Translations under genes and position numbers: made by a program
Shown: positions 1-8,472 of the stretch, in pieces
Layout: each line of letters starts with the position of its first letter
How positions within the stretch are numbered: position 1 is the first letter of the stretch
From: Spirosoma aureum
Lineage (GTDB): Bacteria; Bacteroidota; Bacteroidia; Cytophagales; Spirosomataceae
Direction of reading: 5' to 3'
Assembly (NCBI RefSeq): GCF_011604685.1
Contig: NZ_CP050063.1
Span: 4,362,501 to 4,426,500, forward strand
Length of the DNA: 64,000 nucleotides
The notes under the pieces: model-generated
What the model was told of the DNA's origin: nothing
The model's input: the letters and a program-made list of their open reading frames with translations, nothing else
Database searches by the model: none

Positions 1-1
1 C

Positions 2-568
2 CGGATTCCACCAAAAATTGAGGCTCATCAGGTAGGCTGTGATATTGAGAAAGGGGCTTATGACGCCACTAAATGGTTAGCGAATCGTGGGTTTCGCCGG
101 ATTGCGCTACTGAATGGGCCTCACCCCCTGGTGGCCAGTGAAGACCGGTATCGAGGCTACATCAAGGCGTTGGTTGAAGAGCAGTTGCCAGTCGAAAATG
201 CGCTGATCAAACGGGTCGATCTGACCACGGAAGATATTACGGAAAAAATGACCCAATTGCTGCTGTCGGCGAATCGGCCCGATGCGGTGCTGGCCTTTAA
301 CGATTATGTAGCCCTGGATGCGATGCAGATTTGCCGTAGGCAGGGGCTGCGCATCAATGAAGATATTTCGTTCGTCAGTTTTGCCAACCTACCTCTCAAT
401 ACCTATCTGGAGCATCCGCCATTGGCCTCCGTTGAGCAGCACCCCTATCAGATCGGATTGAAAGCGGCTGAAATTCTGCTGTCCATCACTGATCCTAAAA
501 CAGACGATCCTGACAATGGCTTTCAGCGGGTTATGCTGGAACCGGAGTTGATCATTCGAAAGGGGTAG
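2..568 (+). CDS. LacI/GalR-family transcriptional regulator, C-terminal part (5' end outside window)
   Basis: The reading frame is open from base 2, so the gene begins before the window; the GTG at 131 is an internal codon. What is present is the periplasmic-binding-protein-like effector domain. It carries the phrases VLAFNDYVALDAM and ISFVSFANLP, the second subdomain elements seen in LacI/GalR proteins, and ends in LEPELIIRKG, a typical terminus for the family (compare VMETQLIVRASS in the complete LacI gene at 6172-7206). The helix-turn-helix lies outside the window. Such proteins are cytoplasmic sugar-responsive regulators, usually of nearby carbohydrate genes. The family is clear; the ligand is unknown. 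Confidence 0.9.
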   Translation, partial: RIPPKIEAHQVGCDIEKGAYDATKWLANRGFRRIALLNGPHPLVASEDRYRGYIKALVEEQLPVENALIKRVDLTTEDITEKMTQLLLSANRPDAVLAFNDYVALDAMQICRRQGLRINEDISFVSFANLPLNTYLEHPPLASVEQHPYQIGLKAAEILLSITDPKTDDPDNGFQRVMLEPELIIRKG

Positions 569-749
569 TTGTGCCGTGGTTTCAATTTCCCTTGTAAATC
601 GTCAAGACAGCCTTCAAAACCCTCAAACCAACTCAATTGGCTGACCGACGAAATTATGTTAGCTGTTTCGTCTGGAAACTTGCCCGAATCCTGTATTATT
701 ATATATAAATTATTTTTTTTTGGATACTTAATTGCAATTTGTGACTTAG

Positions 750-1595
750 CATGAGCTAAGCCACTCTAAGAAAAAGGGAAGTTTACGTGTAAGTGATGAT
801 GTAGATTGTAGAGAAGTTCAGATAGATTGGTGGTCTGTATCTTGCTCATTTGATGCTTGCTACTGGAGTTTTATGTATACTGAAAATAGGAATGTTTGTA
901 GTTATTCAGGTGATGCAGGTCCAGGAGGGAGTTATTATGGTATATATATAGCAGATCAATCCATTCTACCAAGGTATAATTTACTGACGGCTATTAAAAG
1001 TACCAGTACCCTTACTCCAACTCAGGAACGTCAATTGGAAGAAGCACTCAATGATTTTGTTGGACCTTGTCTCAACACTGCTATTTACAAAATAATGGTA
1101 GCAAAAGGTCAAATGTTTAATTTTAGAATTGATCCAAGTGTCTCATATCCTGCTAATTATAATCCCTTTAACAATAATCTAACATTTCAATCGGCAGCCA
1201 ATATTGACCAGCCTGATTTCTTAAGAGAGGAGCTTTTTCACGGATATCAGAATTCCTTTTATGAAAATAAGACATCTCAATATGCTAATACTGGTAAATC
1301 TAATATTGAATTTGAGGCCAAACTCTACAAAGACCTACTCAGTGTTATAAGTGGGAGCGGTGGAAGCTTTACTGGAGTTACTTTCTCTAATAATTGGTAT
1401 GATAGTTATGTTCAATGGATTAAAGAGTTAACAGATAGTTTTACTAAATACCCATCCGTTATTAACATGGATAAATACAATTTTTTCTTGGAATAATTTA
1501 AACAACCTTACCCTGAATATAATACACCTAGTGTGCCTGGCATGAAACCTGATGCATTAATGAATGCTATTCTAGGGTCAATGTGTACACATTAA
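750..1595 (+). pseudogene. Decayed secreted-protein gene, 5' truncated with an in-frame stop at 1494-1496
   Basis: An ATG at 873 gives a 207-residue product, but the frame is open back to 750 and the upstream part is protein-like, with CREVQIDWW and Cys/Trp-rich spacing but no start codon. Downstream, the TAA at 1494-1496 is followed in the same frame by 32 more sensible codons (FKQPYPEYNTPSVPGMKPDA...) up to TAA at 1593-1595. Both facts suggest an older, longer gene that lost its N-terminus and gained a nonsense mutation; GAA to TAA would need one base change. The central motif EELFHGYQ, with a later NIEFEAK, resembles zincin-like metallopeptidase or toxin-type domains, though a full HExxH is absent. 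No function is assigned. The region is much more AT-rich than its neighbours, suggesting transfer. Confidence 0.7.
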
Positions 1596-1608
1596 AACAA
1601 ACTAGTTT

Positions 1609-2124
1609 ATGAAAAAGAGAATGACTTTCATTCTGTTACTAATTCTTTGGTCCACAGCCTTACGTGTGTCTGGCCAGGGTAATTTTGATAAACGTGTACT
1701 TAAAGGCTCGATAGAATCATATTCGGTGTCGATCAGTGGAACGGACATTATTGTTAAAAATCAGAAAAACAAGTTAACAAGAACAACTCCTAATTATAAT
1801 ATTGAAAAGGTTTCAACATCTGGTATAGATGCTGAAAAGGTTTATACGGATATAATGGATAATTTAAGGACAGCTTTAAGTAGTAAACAGAAGTCACTGT
1901 TCAAATCAGGAAAAAATATATTAGTAAGCTTTGAAATTAATAATCAGGGAAAAATAGAAGAGCCTGTTTTTTTTCTGCCGAATGATTCTCCATTAACAAT
2001 AGCTGAGATTGAAAATATAGAAAAGATAATCAAAAAAACTAGAGTGAATTTCAAAAATCCTGATCAATATTCATCAATTAATTTTATACCATGGAATATT
2101 GTACTGAGAAGTAAAGACTTATGA
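1609..2124 (+). CDS. Small secreted protein of unknown function
   Basis: A 171-residue protein with a clear signal peptide: MKKR, a hydrophobic stretch to about residue 20, and a likely cleavage near VSGQ. The mature part is hydrophilic and lysine-rich. It has a core around residues 98-165 (ILVSFEINNQGKIEEP then a helix and INFIPWNIVL) that reads like a small alpha/beta domain distantly similar to TonB-C-type folds, but this is only an impression. It begins 13 bases after the last stop of the decayed gene and shares its AT-rich composition, so the two probably arrived together. No family recognised. Confidence 0.65.
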   Translation: MKKRMTFILLLILWSTALRVSGQGNFDKRVLKGSIESYSVSISGTDIIVKNQKNKLTRTTPNYNIEKVSTSGIDAEKVYTDIMDNLRTALSSKQKSLFKSGKNILVSFEINNQGKIEEPVFFLPNDSPLTIAEIENIEKIIKKTRVNFKNPDQYSSINFIPWNIVLRSKDL

Positions 2125-2606
2125 AAGAGGAGACTACGGCGCTATTGTAAGGCTTTAGGTTTCTCTTCAAACCCCAAGTCTATTGCAGCTATCAGCAAGC
2201 CTGTTACTGAAATTGGGTGAGGTCAACTCTAAATAACGACTCATTGGATGATTTACTGTAAGAGAAGTGAATCGCACTTGTTAGGCTTCGAATCGGCATC
2301 ACAAACTCTGAAAATTTGCCCCTTGAACCTAAACTTAACGTGATTAGAATCGAAAAATGCCAATAAAAAAATTAATAAAAAACGGTCTATCATAAAAAAG
2401 AAGCAAGTCGGTTATGGCTTGCTTCTTTTTATGTTTTTTTCAAAATACGCCAACTTTTCAATTTATTTCCATATCTCTACCCTTAAGGCGGCTATGTATA
2501 TTACCGAATATTAGCGATTCAAAATTGAAAAACTCACGCTGCTAACAGTGAAGAGTTTACAGACAGCATAACGGTTAATGCAATCGGGGCTTTCACTAGC
2601 GTTTCA
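2125..2606. other. Intergenic region, AT-rich, no gene seen
   Basis: This 482-base stretch between the small secreted protein and the converging kbl gene has no convincing ORF. Its only recognisable element is the strong hairpin at 2395-2430. Composition changes back to the mid-GC level of the rest of the window at about 2600. Confidence 0.6.
2395..2430. terminator. Bidirectional rho-independent terminator
   Basis: A 13-bp perfect stem (AAAAAGAAGCAAG paired with CTTGCTTCTTTTT) with a 10-base loop, flanked by A and T runs on both sides. It can end transcription from the small secreted protein gene (+) and from kbl (-). Confidence 0.85.
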
Positions 2607-3818
2607 TTAACCTAGTTCTGGTTGCTCGGCTGGAATAACGCCCAGTTCCTGACCTACTTTGGTAAACGCTGCCACGGCCTGTTGCAGATGCGCTGGCTCG
2701 TGACCCGCCGAAATCTGTACCCGAATCCGGGCTTTCCCGTTTGGTACAACCGGATAGAAGAAGCCAATGACGTAAATGCCTTCCTGAAGGAGTCGGGCGG
2801 CAAACTCCTGCGCCAGTGGAGCATCGTAGAGCATGATTGGGACAATGGGATGTTCGCCGGGCAGAATGTCAAATCCAGCAGCGGTCATGGCTTCCCGGAA
2901 ATAACGGGTGTTGTTTTCTAACTTGTCACGAAGTGCGGTAGAACCTTCCAGTATATCCAGCACTTTGAGCGATGCGCCAACAATGGACGGGGCCAACGTA
3001 TTCGAAAACAGGTACGGACGCGACCGCTGGCGCAGCAACTCAACAATCTCTTTGCGAGCCGCCGTGAACCCACCCGATGCGCCACCAAGTGCTTTGCCGT
3101 AGGTGCCGGTAATAATGTCGATACGGCCCAGCACATTCCGGTACTCCGGTGTACCACGGCCAGTTTTGCCCATAAAACCGCTGGCATGGCATTCGTCAAC
3201 CATGACCATCGCACCATATTGATCGGCCAGATCGCAGATTTTATCCAGTTGCGCGATGGTGCCGTCCATGGAGAAAACCCCATCCGTAACGATCAGCGTC
3301 CGGCGTGATGATGAAGCGGCCTTCAACTGGGTTTCCAGGTCGGCCATGTCGTTGTGTTTGTAGCGGAATCGCTTCGCTTTACACAACCGAATGCCGTCAA
3401 TGATGGACGCGTGGTTGAGTTCATCCGAAATGATCGCGTCTTCCTCGCCCAGCAACGGCTCGAAAACGCCACCGTTTGCATCGAAGGCAGCAGCATACAG
3501 AATGCAGTCTTCAGCCCCAACAAAATCAGCGGTTCGGCGTTCCAGTTCTTTATGAATATCCTGCGTTCCGCAGATGAACCGCACCGACGACATACCGAAT
3601 CCGTGACTGTCCAGCGTGTTATGAGCAGCCGCTACTACATCCGGGTGCGAGGATAGGCCCAGGTAATTATTGGCACAGAAGTTCAATACCTCCCGACCGT
3701 CGTGAATGGCAATAACGGCCGATTGGGGCGATACAATGATACGTTCGGACTTATAGAGACCGGCTTCTTTAATCGCGTTTAGTTCTTGCTGAAGTTGTTC
3801 TTTGATCGTTCCGTACAT
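2607..3818 (-). CDS. kbl: Glycine C-acetyltransferase (2-amino-3-ketobutyrate CoA ligase)
   Basis: A PLP enzyme of the alpha-oxoamine synthase family that splits 2-amino-3-ketobutyrate with CoA into glycine and acetyl-CoA, the second step of threonine catabolism; cytoplasmic. The 403-residue length is normal for Kbl. Visible are the N-terminal [10 protein letters not shown] motif (residues 47-56), His136 in ELNHASI stacking on PLP, the DECHASG motif (Asp208), and the Schiff-base lysine in GTYGKALGG (Lys242). It lies 5 bases downstream of the SDR-type threonine dehydrogenase on the same strand, so the two form an operon for the full threonine-to-glycine route. The start is the ATG at 3818; no better upstream choice exists. 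Confidence 0.96.
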   Translation of the reverse strand: MYGTIKEQLQQELNAIKEAGLYKSERIIVSPQSAVIAIHDGREVLNFCANNYLGLSSHPDVVAAAHNTLDSHGFGMSSVRFICGTQDIHKELERRTADFVGAEDCILYAAAFDANGGVFEPLLGEEDAIISDELNHASIIDGIRLCKAKRFRYKHNDMADLETQLKAASSSRRTLIVTDGVFSMDGTIAQLDKICDLADQYGAMVMVDECHASGFMGKTGRGTPEYRNVLGRIDIITGTYGKALGGASGGFTAARKEIVELLRQRSRPYLFSNTLAPSIVGASLKVLDILEGSTALRDKLENNTRYFREAMTAAGFDILPGEHPIVPIMLYDAPLAQEFAARLLQEGIYVIGFFYPVVPNGKARIRVQISAGHEPAHLQQAVAAFTKVGQELGVIPAEQPELG

Positions 3819-3823
3819 GGTGT

Positions 3824-4786
3824 TTATTGGACTGTGACAAGCGGCCGGTAAACCGTTGTCAGGTTAGCAATCATTTCCTGCGTCATTCGGGCCAGATCGA
3901 AGGCGGGTTTCCAACCCCAATCATGCCGGGCCACTGAATCATCGATGGTTTTTGGCCAGGATTCAGCAATGGCCTGCCGGAAATCCGGTTTGTATTGCGT
4001 TACAAAATTCGGAAAATATCCCTGAATAGCTGCTGTTAGTTCAGCGGGCGTAAAACTCATACCCGCCAGATTGTAGGATGTCCGGACACTGATCTTCGAT
4101 TCCGGAGCGTCCATCAATTCAAGTGTAGCGCGCAGGGCATCATCCATGTAAATCATTGGCAGCAAGGTGTCTTCTGCCAGAAAGCACTCAAAATCATGCC
4201 CCTGAACAGCCTCATGAAAAATCGCTACCGCATAATCTGTAGTGCCTCCACCGGGCATAGACTGGTAGCTGATCACACCCGGATAGCGGATGGATCGAAC
4301 ATCCAGTCCATACCGTTTATGGTAATAAAGTGACCAGTTTTCAGCGGCAACTTTACTAATTCCGTAAACAGTTGCCGGGTCCAGAAAGGCCGTTTGGGGC
4401 GTTTCATACTTGGGTGCGTGTTCGCCAAAAGCGGCAATCGAGCTGGGTATGAACAGTTTTCTGATTTTATGCAGCCGAGCAACTTCCAATACATTCAACA
4501 CGGTTTGCATATTCAGATTCCAGGCCCAGAGCGGGTCGCTTTCACCCTTTGCCGACAGTACAGCGGCCAGATGGTAGATCTGCGTAACCCGATGCCGACG
4601 AACAACCTCGGTTAGCGCATCGGGTTTAGTGGCATCCAGCAATTCAAAAATCCCCTGGTCAGATTGTGGTTTTCGCAGGTCGGCGGCAATGACATTGTTG
4701 ACACCGAATCGGTTTTGTAATTGCGGGAGCAGGGCTGTTCCAATCTGCCCGTTTGCACCGATAACTAAAATGGTTTCTCGTTTCAT
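3824..4786 (-). CDS. L-threonine 3-dehydrogenase, SDR (epimerase-like) type
   Basis: A 320-residue extended short-chain dehydrogenase with an N-terminal Rossmann motif (GANGQIG, Gly10-Gly16) and the catalytic Tyr141-x3-Lys145 in VYGISK, preceded by SS at 115-116. The segment IRYPGVIS...[10 protein letters not shown] is characteristic of the NAD-dependent SDR-type threonine dehydrogenase, which makes 2-amino-3-ketobutyrate, rather than of sugar epimerases. The next gene, kbl, consumes exactly that product. A likely promoter for this operon lies at 4866-4898. Assignment by motif and context is strong; a generic epimerase is the only alternative. Confidence 0.93.
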   Translation of the reverse strand: MKRETILVIGANGQIGTALLPQLQNRFGVNNVIAADLRKPQSDQGIFELLDATKPDALTEVVRRHRVTQIYHLAAVLSAKGESDPLWAWNLNMQTVLNVLEVARLHKIRKLFIPSSIAAFGEHAPKYETPQTAFLDPATVYGISKVAAENWSLYYHKRYGLDVRSIRYPGVISYQSMPGGGTTDYAVAIFHEAVQGHDFECFLAEDTLLPMIYMDDALRATLELMDAPESKISVRTSYNLAGMSFTPAELTAAIQGYFPNFVTQYKPDFRQAIAESWPKTIDDSVARHDWGWKPAFDLARMTQEMIANLTTVYRPLVTVQ

Positions 4787-4865
4787 TGTCTGTCAATAGA
4801 AACTTTGGAAACAGATGAAATGAAGTTCAATTAATCAATGATTTCAGTATTGATTATTTCTGGCA

Positions 4866-4898
4866 CAAAGTTAAGTTTGCAGATAATAAATAGATCAA
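4866..4898 (-). promoter_or_regulatory. Candidate Bacteroidota promoter for the threonine operon
   Basis: On the minus strand, TTG (4896-4898) is followed after 22 bases by TAACTTTG (4866-4873), matching the -33/-7 pattern TTTG...TAnnTTTG. It would give a leader of roughly 70 bases before the dehydrogenase start. The region is shared with the divergent Lrp-type gene, a usual place for autoregulation. Confidence 0.45.
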
Positions 4899-4998
4899 TA
4901 GATTATCAAACAGTGAATATTGTTCTATCAAACCTTATTTGAAGATAAAATTTCTAAATACGATTTGAGCCGGAAAGGCTTGGAGAAAAATTTTCGGC

Positions 4999-5463
4999 AT
5001 GGAATTGATCGACGAAATCGATAAGAAGCTGTTACGATTGCTTCAGCAGGATGCGAAGTTAACGACGAAGGAACTGGCCGCTCAATCAGGGCTGACGCTG
5101 TCGCCGGTTTATGAACGAATCAAACGTCTGGAAGAACTTGGCTTCATCAAGCAATACGTTGCGGTGTTGAACAAGAGTCTGCTCGGTCAACCCATTACAA
5201 CGTTTTGCCAGGTATCAATGCGCTACCACGACAAAGCGTTTATTGATAAGTTTGAAGAAGAAATACAGAAGCTGGAGGAAGTACAGGAATGCTATCACAT
5301 GGCCGGACAGGTGGATTTTCTGCTTAAAATTCATGTCGGTAGCCTCAATGAATACCATGATTTTGTGAAATACAAACTTTCTCAGATTGAGAACATTGGC
5401 GTACTCAACAGTACGTTTGTTCTAAAGGAAATCAAGCATAATCTGGGTTATTACATTCCGTAG
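4999..5463 (+). CDS. Lrp/AsnC-family transcriptional regulator
   Basis: A 154-residue protein with an N-terminal winged helix-turn-helix (about residues 5-55, DEIDKKLLRLLQQDAKLTTKELA) and a C-terminal RAM ligand-binding domain (about 68-145, containing YHMAGQVDFLLKI). Lrp/AsnC proteins form octamers or hexadecamers and respond to amino acids. It is divergent from the threonine dehydrogenase-kbl operon, so it most likely controls it in response to threonine, glycine or leucine; this regulatory link is inferred from position. Confidence 0.94.
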   Translation: MELIDEIDKKLLRLLQQDAKLTTKELAAQSGLTLSPVYERIKRLEELGFIKQYVAVLNKSLLGQPITTFCQVSMRYHDKAFIDKFEEEIQKLEEVQECYHMAGQVDFLLKIHVGSLNEYHDFVKYKLSQIENIGVLNSTFVLKEIKHNLGYYIP

Positions 5464-5495
5464 TGACGCTGTTTCCCCAAAACTGGAAAGTACCA

Positions 5496-6110
5496 TCAAT
5501 TGTTAATGCGTGGCAGGGCCCAGCCTTTGCGGATGGCAGTCAGACGAACCAGCGTGATGACGCCCGCCGAAACGATAAAGTTCAGGTTGGGGTCGAGGTT
5601 TAGTGACCAGCCAATCTGGTACAGGACTGCGCCCGCCAGACAGGCCGTTGCGTAGAGCTGCCGATCAAAAATCAGCGGTAAGTCATTGACCAGTGTGTCC
5701 CGGATCACTCCCCCGAAAAGGGCAGATATTACACCCAGCAGCATGGCTGCCCAGTTATTTACGCCCGCATTCAGGGCTTTTTGCATACCCAGAATGGTAT
5801 AGATGCCAATGCCGATGGTATCGAAAATTAAGAGGGGTCGTCGAAGCGTTCCCAACCACCACCGCCGGCATAATACCGCAATGATAACGCTTATGATAAT
5901 GACAATCAGGTAGTTTGGGTCGCGTATCCAGGCAATGGGGTGAGCTCCCATGATGATGTCTCGCAGCGTGCCACCCCCAATGGCCGTTAGAAATCCAATG
6001 AAAAATATACCGAAAAGGTCGTGGTACATTTTTTTGCTCAAAGCCGACAGGGCACCGGAGATCGCAAATACGCTTGTGCCTACTAAATCGGTCAGGTACC
6101 AGATGGTCAT
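5496..6110 (-). CDS. TRIC-type (UPF0126) trimeric cation channel family protein
   Basis: An integral membrane protein of 204 residues when started at the ATG at 6110 (MTIWYLTDLVGTSVFAISGA). A further 33 residues can be read upstream to 6209, but they are hydrophilic and would overlap the LacI gene, so the shorter start is preferred. It has two copies of the UPF0126 unit, each with three membrane segments and a glycine-rich kink: AIGGGTLRDI in the first half and LFGGVIRDTL in the second. Prokaryotic TRIC proteins are trimeric cation channels; the physiological role here is not known. Downstream on the same strand of the LacI gene with a 61-base gap. Confidence 0.9.
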   Translation of the reverse strand: MTIWYLTDLVGTSVFAISGALSALSKKMYHDLFGIFFIGFLTAIGGGTLRDIIMGAHPIAWIRDPNYLIVIIISVIIAVLCRRWWLGTLRRPLLIFDTIGIGIYTILGMQKALNAGVNNWAAMLLGVISALFGGVIRDTLVNDLPLIFDRQLYATACLAGAVLYQIGWSLNLDPNLNFIVSAGVITLVRLTAIRKGWALPRINN

Positions 6111-6171
6111 TGAAAAAGCAATCAATTTAAACTTGTTATTGGGAGATTTCCCAAAGGTACACAAGCGGTCC

Positions 6172-7206
6172 TTATCGAACCGCTGCCCGAAGTGACGATG
6201 CCCGGACAATCAACTGGGTTTCCATCACTTTCGTTTCTCTGGGCACGACAGTTTCTTCGGTAGCGTCCAGTTGTTTCAGTAATAGCCGTACCGTTTCAGC
6301 GCCCATATCCTGTATGGGCTGACTGACACTGCTCAGGGCTGGTGAAAAAAATGCAGAGACCGGCTCATTGTTGAAACTCACCACCGCTACATCCTGAGGA
6401 ATACGCAACCCTTTTTGATTCATGGCATACATAGCCGGATAAGCAACCCGGTCGCTGATCATAACCACACCGTCTGGAGGTTGGGGGAGACTCATCAGCG
6501 TCAGCGTTTGCATGATGGTGTTTTCCTGTGTATAATCGCAATGAACCACATACTGATCGCCAACGCTGAGGCCATGTTTGGCCAGGGCTTCCCGGTAACC
6601 GGCTACACGTTGGTTGCTGAGCAGTAGTTGTGAAGGACCGGCCAGAAAGCCGATTCGCTGACAGCCATTTTCAATTAAATGTTCGGTAGCTTTAAAGGCA
6701 GCTGCCTTATTATCAACAATGACTTTAGAAACATCGATGCTTTCGGCATAACGGTCAAATAACACCAGCGGAATGTTCTTACGGGCCAGGCGTTCGACAT
6801 GCTCATAATTGTCGGTATCCCGCGAGAGTGAAATAATAAAACCTTCTACCTGACTCCGCATCAGGTTCTGAATATTGGTGATTTCCCGCAGATAGGACTC
6901 GTTTGTCTGACACACTAACACGCTATAGCCCGCCTGAAGGGCCGATTCTTCAATGCTATTTAGCATCGCTGAAAAATAATAATAACTCAGGTTCGGCACG
7001 ATGACACCGATGGTTCGGGTGCGGCTTTTGGCCAGATTCTTCGCTAGCTGATTCGGCTGGTAATCCAGTTCTTCGGCAAGGCGTACAACGGCACTTCGGG
7101 TATCGGGATGAATTTCGGGCATTCCACGTAAGGCACGTGAAACGGTCGAAATTGAAATATTGAGCGAACGGGCAATGTCTTTTATTGTTACGGGTGTATT
7201 TTTCAC
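6172..7206 (-). CDS. LacI/GalR-family transcriptional regulator
   Basis: A complete 344-residue LacI-type regulator. The N-terminal HTH (VTIKDIARSLNISISTVSRA, residues 6-25) and hinge helix (NQLAKNLAKSRT) precede a two-lobed sugar-binding domain starting at TIGVIVPNLS. The family binds CG-centred palindromes and is released or activated by sugars or sugar phosphates. It is transcribed away from the ECF sigma-FecR-SusC/D genes, and the shared intergenic region contains a striking triple LacI-like operator at 7346-7383. It is therefore the best candidate local regulator of the polysaccharide locus and of itself. Ligand unknown. Confidence 0.95.
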   Translation of the reverse strand: MKNTPVTIKDIARSLNISISTVSRALRGMPEIHPDTRSAVVRLAEELDYQPNQLAKNLAKSRTRTIGVIVPNLSYYYFSAMLNSIEESALQAGYSVLVCQTNESYLREITNIQNLMRSQVEGFIISLSRDTDNYEHVERLARKNIPLVLFDRYAESIDVSKVIVDNKAAAFKATEHLIENGCQRIGFLAGPSQLLLSNQRVAGYREALAKHGLSVGDQYVVHCDYTQENTIMQTLTLMSLPQPPDGVVMISDRVAYPAMYAMNQKGLRIPQDVAVVSFNNEPVSAFFSPALSSVSQPIQDMGAETVRLLLKQLDATEETVVPRETKVMETQLIVRASSLRAAVR

Positions 7207-7345
7207 AACACTGGGATCAATTCGTAGAAATATAACTTTTAAAGGAAAGCAATAGAGATGCTATCAACTACTCCCTAAAGCTGGATAAAATCGATTGTCA
7301 ATTATAAATAAAAATATTTACTGTTTTTAAGAGTCAATACTTCTA

Positions 7346-7383
7346 TGCAAGCGTTACCGCAAGCGTTTGCGGTAACGCTTGCA
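7346..7383. promoter_or_regulatory. Triple overlapping LacI-type operator palindrome
   Basis: The two 19-base arms are complementary except for one pair next to the centre. Within it three CG-centred, LacI-like sites (AAGCGTTAC, AAGCGTTTG, TAACGCTTG) have their CG at 7352, 7364 and 7376, exactly 12 bases apart. The centre copy GCAAGCGTTTGC is the closest to the classical GCAAACGTTTGC consensus. The adjoining LacI-family gene is the obvious candidate binder. Confidence 0.75.
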
Positions 7384-7454
7384 CGAAAAAAGCAATTAAT
7401 TGCACGGACAACCTCTCTTGTTTTTGTATTAACCCTGTATATTAGTGTAAAATA

Positions 7455-7549
7455 CCCAGTAAACGCTTCTGAAGCGGATACAGAAAAGCCATTAATAAAT
7501 TATATAGGCTGGCTGGTGTAATTGTACTTTACAGAGGACGTTTACTGGG
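7455..7549. promoter_or_regulatory. Spaced inverted repeat, possible second operator pair
   Basis: CCCAGTAAACG at 7455-7465 is repeated in inverted orientation as CGTTTACTGGG at 7539-7549. The two 11-base arms are separated by 73 bases, a spacing of about eight helical turns between equivalent positions, which would allow DNA looping. Both contain CG-centred half sites. Confidence 0.4.
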
Positions 7550-7653
7550 GTACTACTGATGTTAAAGACAGATAGTGCCTGAAATATTTCTGAGTCAGTT
7601 TAAATGTGTCGAGATAACACAAATACGTTTTACTCTTTTTGTAACTTACTGGT

Positions 7654-8247
7654 ATGGCTACGTCCACGATGATTCCTGCTGATGAAGTGCTGATGGCACA
7701 ACTCTGGGTTCGCTTCAAGGCCGGTGATGAAAAAGCGTTTGACCAATTGGCCCGTGCCCGCTATCGGGTATTGTTCAATTATGCCACCCGTTTCACTAAA
7801 GATCGGGATCTAATCAAGGATTGCCTTCAGGATTTATTCATGGAACTATGGAATCGACGCAAAGCCGTTGTCGAAACGCCTTATGTGACGATATACCTAA
7901 TCAAAGCGCTGCGAAACAATCTGATCCGTAAGCTACGTCGTGAGCAGGGATGGCGTGCAGCTACTGAAGAAGGCATCGAGCCTGAAACCGTGATTACCGA
8001 CGGTATGACCGCCGAAGCCGAATGGATTGCCGAGGAAGCGATGACCGAAACGGAACAGAGCTTACGGCAAGCTGTTGGGCAATTGCCTAAACGGCAGCAG
8101 GAGGTCGTTTTTCTGAAATTTTACGAAGGACTTTCAAACGACGATATCGCGCAGGTAATGGATGTTGAAAAACAAACAGTCGCCAATTTTCTGTACCGTG
8201 CCATGACGCAACTGCGCAATTACCTGCCCGCCCGTATTTTTTCCTGA
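7654..8247 (+). CDS. ECF RNA polymerase sigma factor (FecI-like)
   Basis: A 197-residue ECF sigma factor. Region 2 spans about residues 24-92 (FDQLARARYRVLFNYATRF, then DCLQDLFMELW). Region 4 spans about 130-190 (LRQAVGQLPKRQQEVVFLKFYEGLSNDDIA), a helix-turn-helix that reads the -35 element. In Bacteroidota such sigma factors are held by a FecR-type anti-sigma factor until a TonB-dependent transporter senses its ligand. Here the FecR gene (8473) and a SusC protein with the signalling STN domain (9816) follow directly, completing that cascade. A large hairpin separates this gene from fecR. Confidence 0.95.
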   Translation: MATSTMIPADEVLMAQLWVRFKAGDEKAFDQLARARYRVLFNYATRFTKDRDLIKDCLQDLFMELWNRRKAVVETPYVTIYLIKALRNNLIRKLRREQGWRAATEEGIEPETVITDGMTAEAEWIAEEAMTETEQSLRQAVGQLPKRQQEVVFLKFYEGLSNDDIAQVMDVEKQTVANFLYRAMTQLRNYLPARIFS

Positions 8248-8270
8248 TCCTTAATCAAGCGAGTTAATTT

Positions 8271-8319
8271 CTAGCCCTGATAAGCCCTTTGCTAACAGCA
8301 AAGGGCTTATCAGGGCTAG
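8271..8319. terminator. 23-bp perfect hairpin between sigma and anti-sigma genes
   Basis: A perfect 23-bp stem with a 3-base loop (8294-8296) lies 24 bases after the sigma stop codon. There is no clean T-run, only TTCTTTTC, so it may be a terminator, an attenuator or an mRNA-stabilising structure that sets the sigma to anti-sigma ratio. Confidence 0.7.
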
Positions 8320-8472
8320 TTCTTTTCAGGAAAAACCTATCCAGCTCTTGTCAAATTCATTGATCAGTGGTATTTCCCAACTAATTCACAAAAAATTTCA
8401 TTCGGAAAGGGTATCGCTTTAGTATAGTGGTCTATTTCATTATAAAAAGGAGGAAACTGTCAGACCCAGAGC

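Larger units (their letters stand above)
7207..7653. promoter_or_regulatory. Operator-rich divergent regulatory region
   Basis: A 447-base non-coding stretch between the LacI gene (-) and the ECF sigma factor gene (+). It holds the 38-base near-perfect palindrome at 7346-7383 and a second, spaced inverted repeat at 7455-7465 and 7539-7549. No small ORF with protein-like character was seen. Confidence 0.75.

Noticed and set aside
569-754. Short 61-residue ORF after the LacI fragment
   Set aside because: Composition is not protein-like (mixed Cys/Ser/Pro start then Tyr/Phe tract from an AT-rich run) and no ATG start or Shine-Dalgarno is present.
6111-6209. N-terminal extension of the TRIC-type protein
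   Set aside because: The 33 extra residues are hydrophilic, overlap the LacI gene and are not needed for the first membrane helix.
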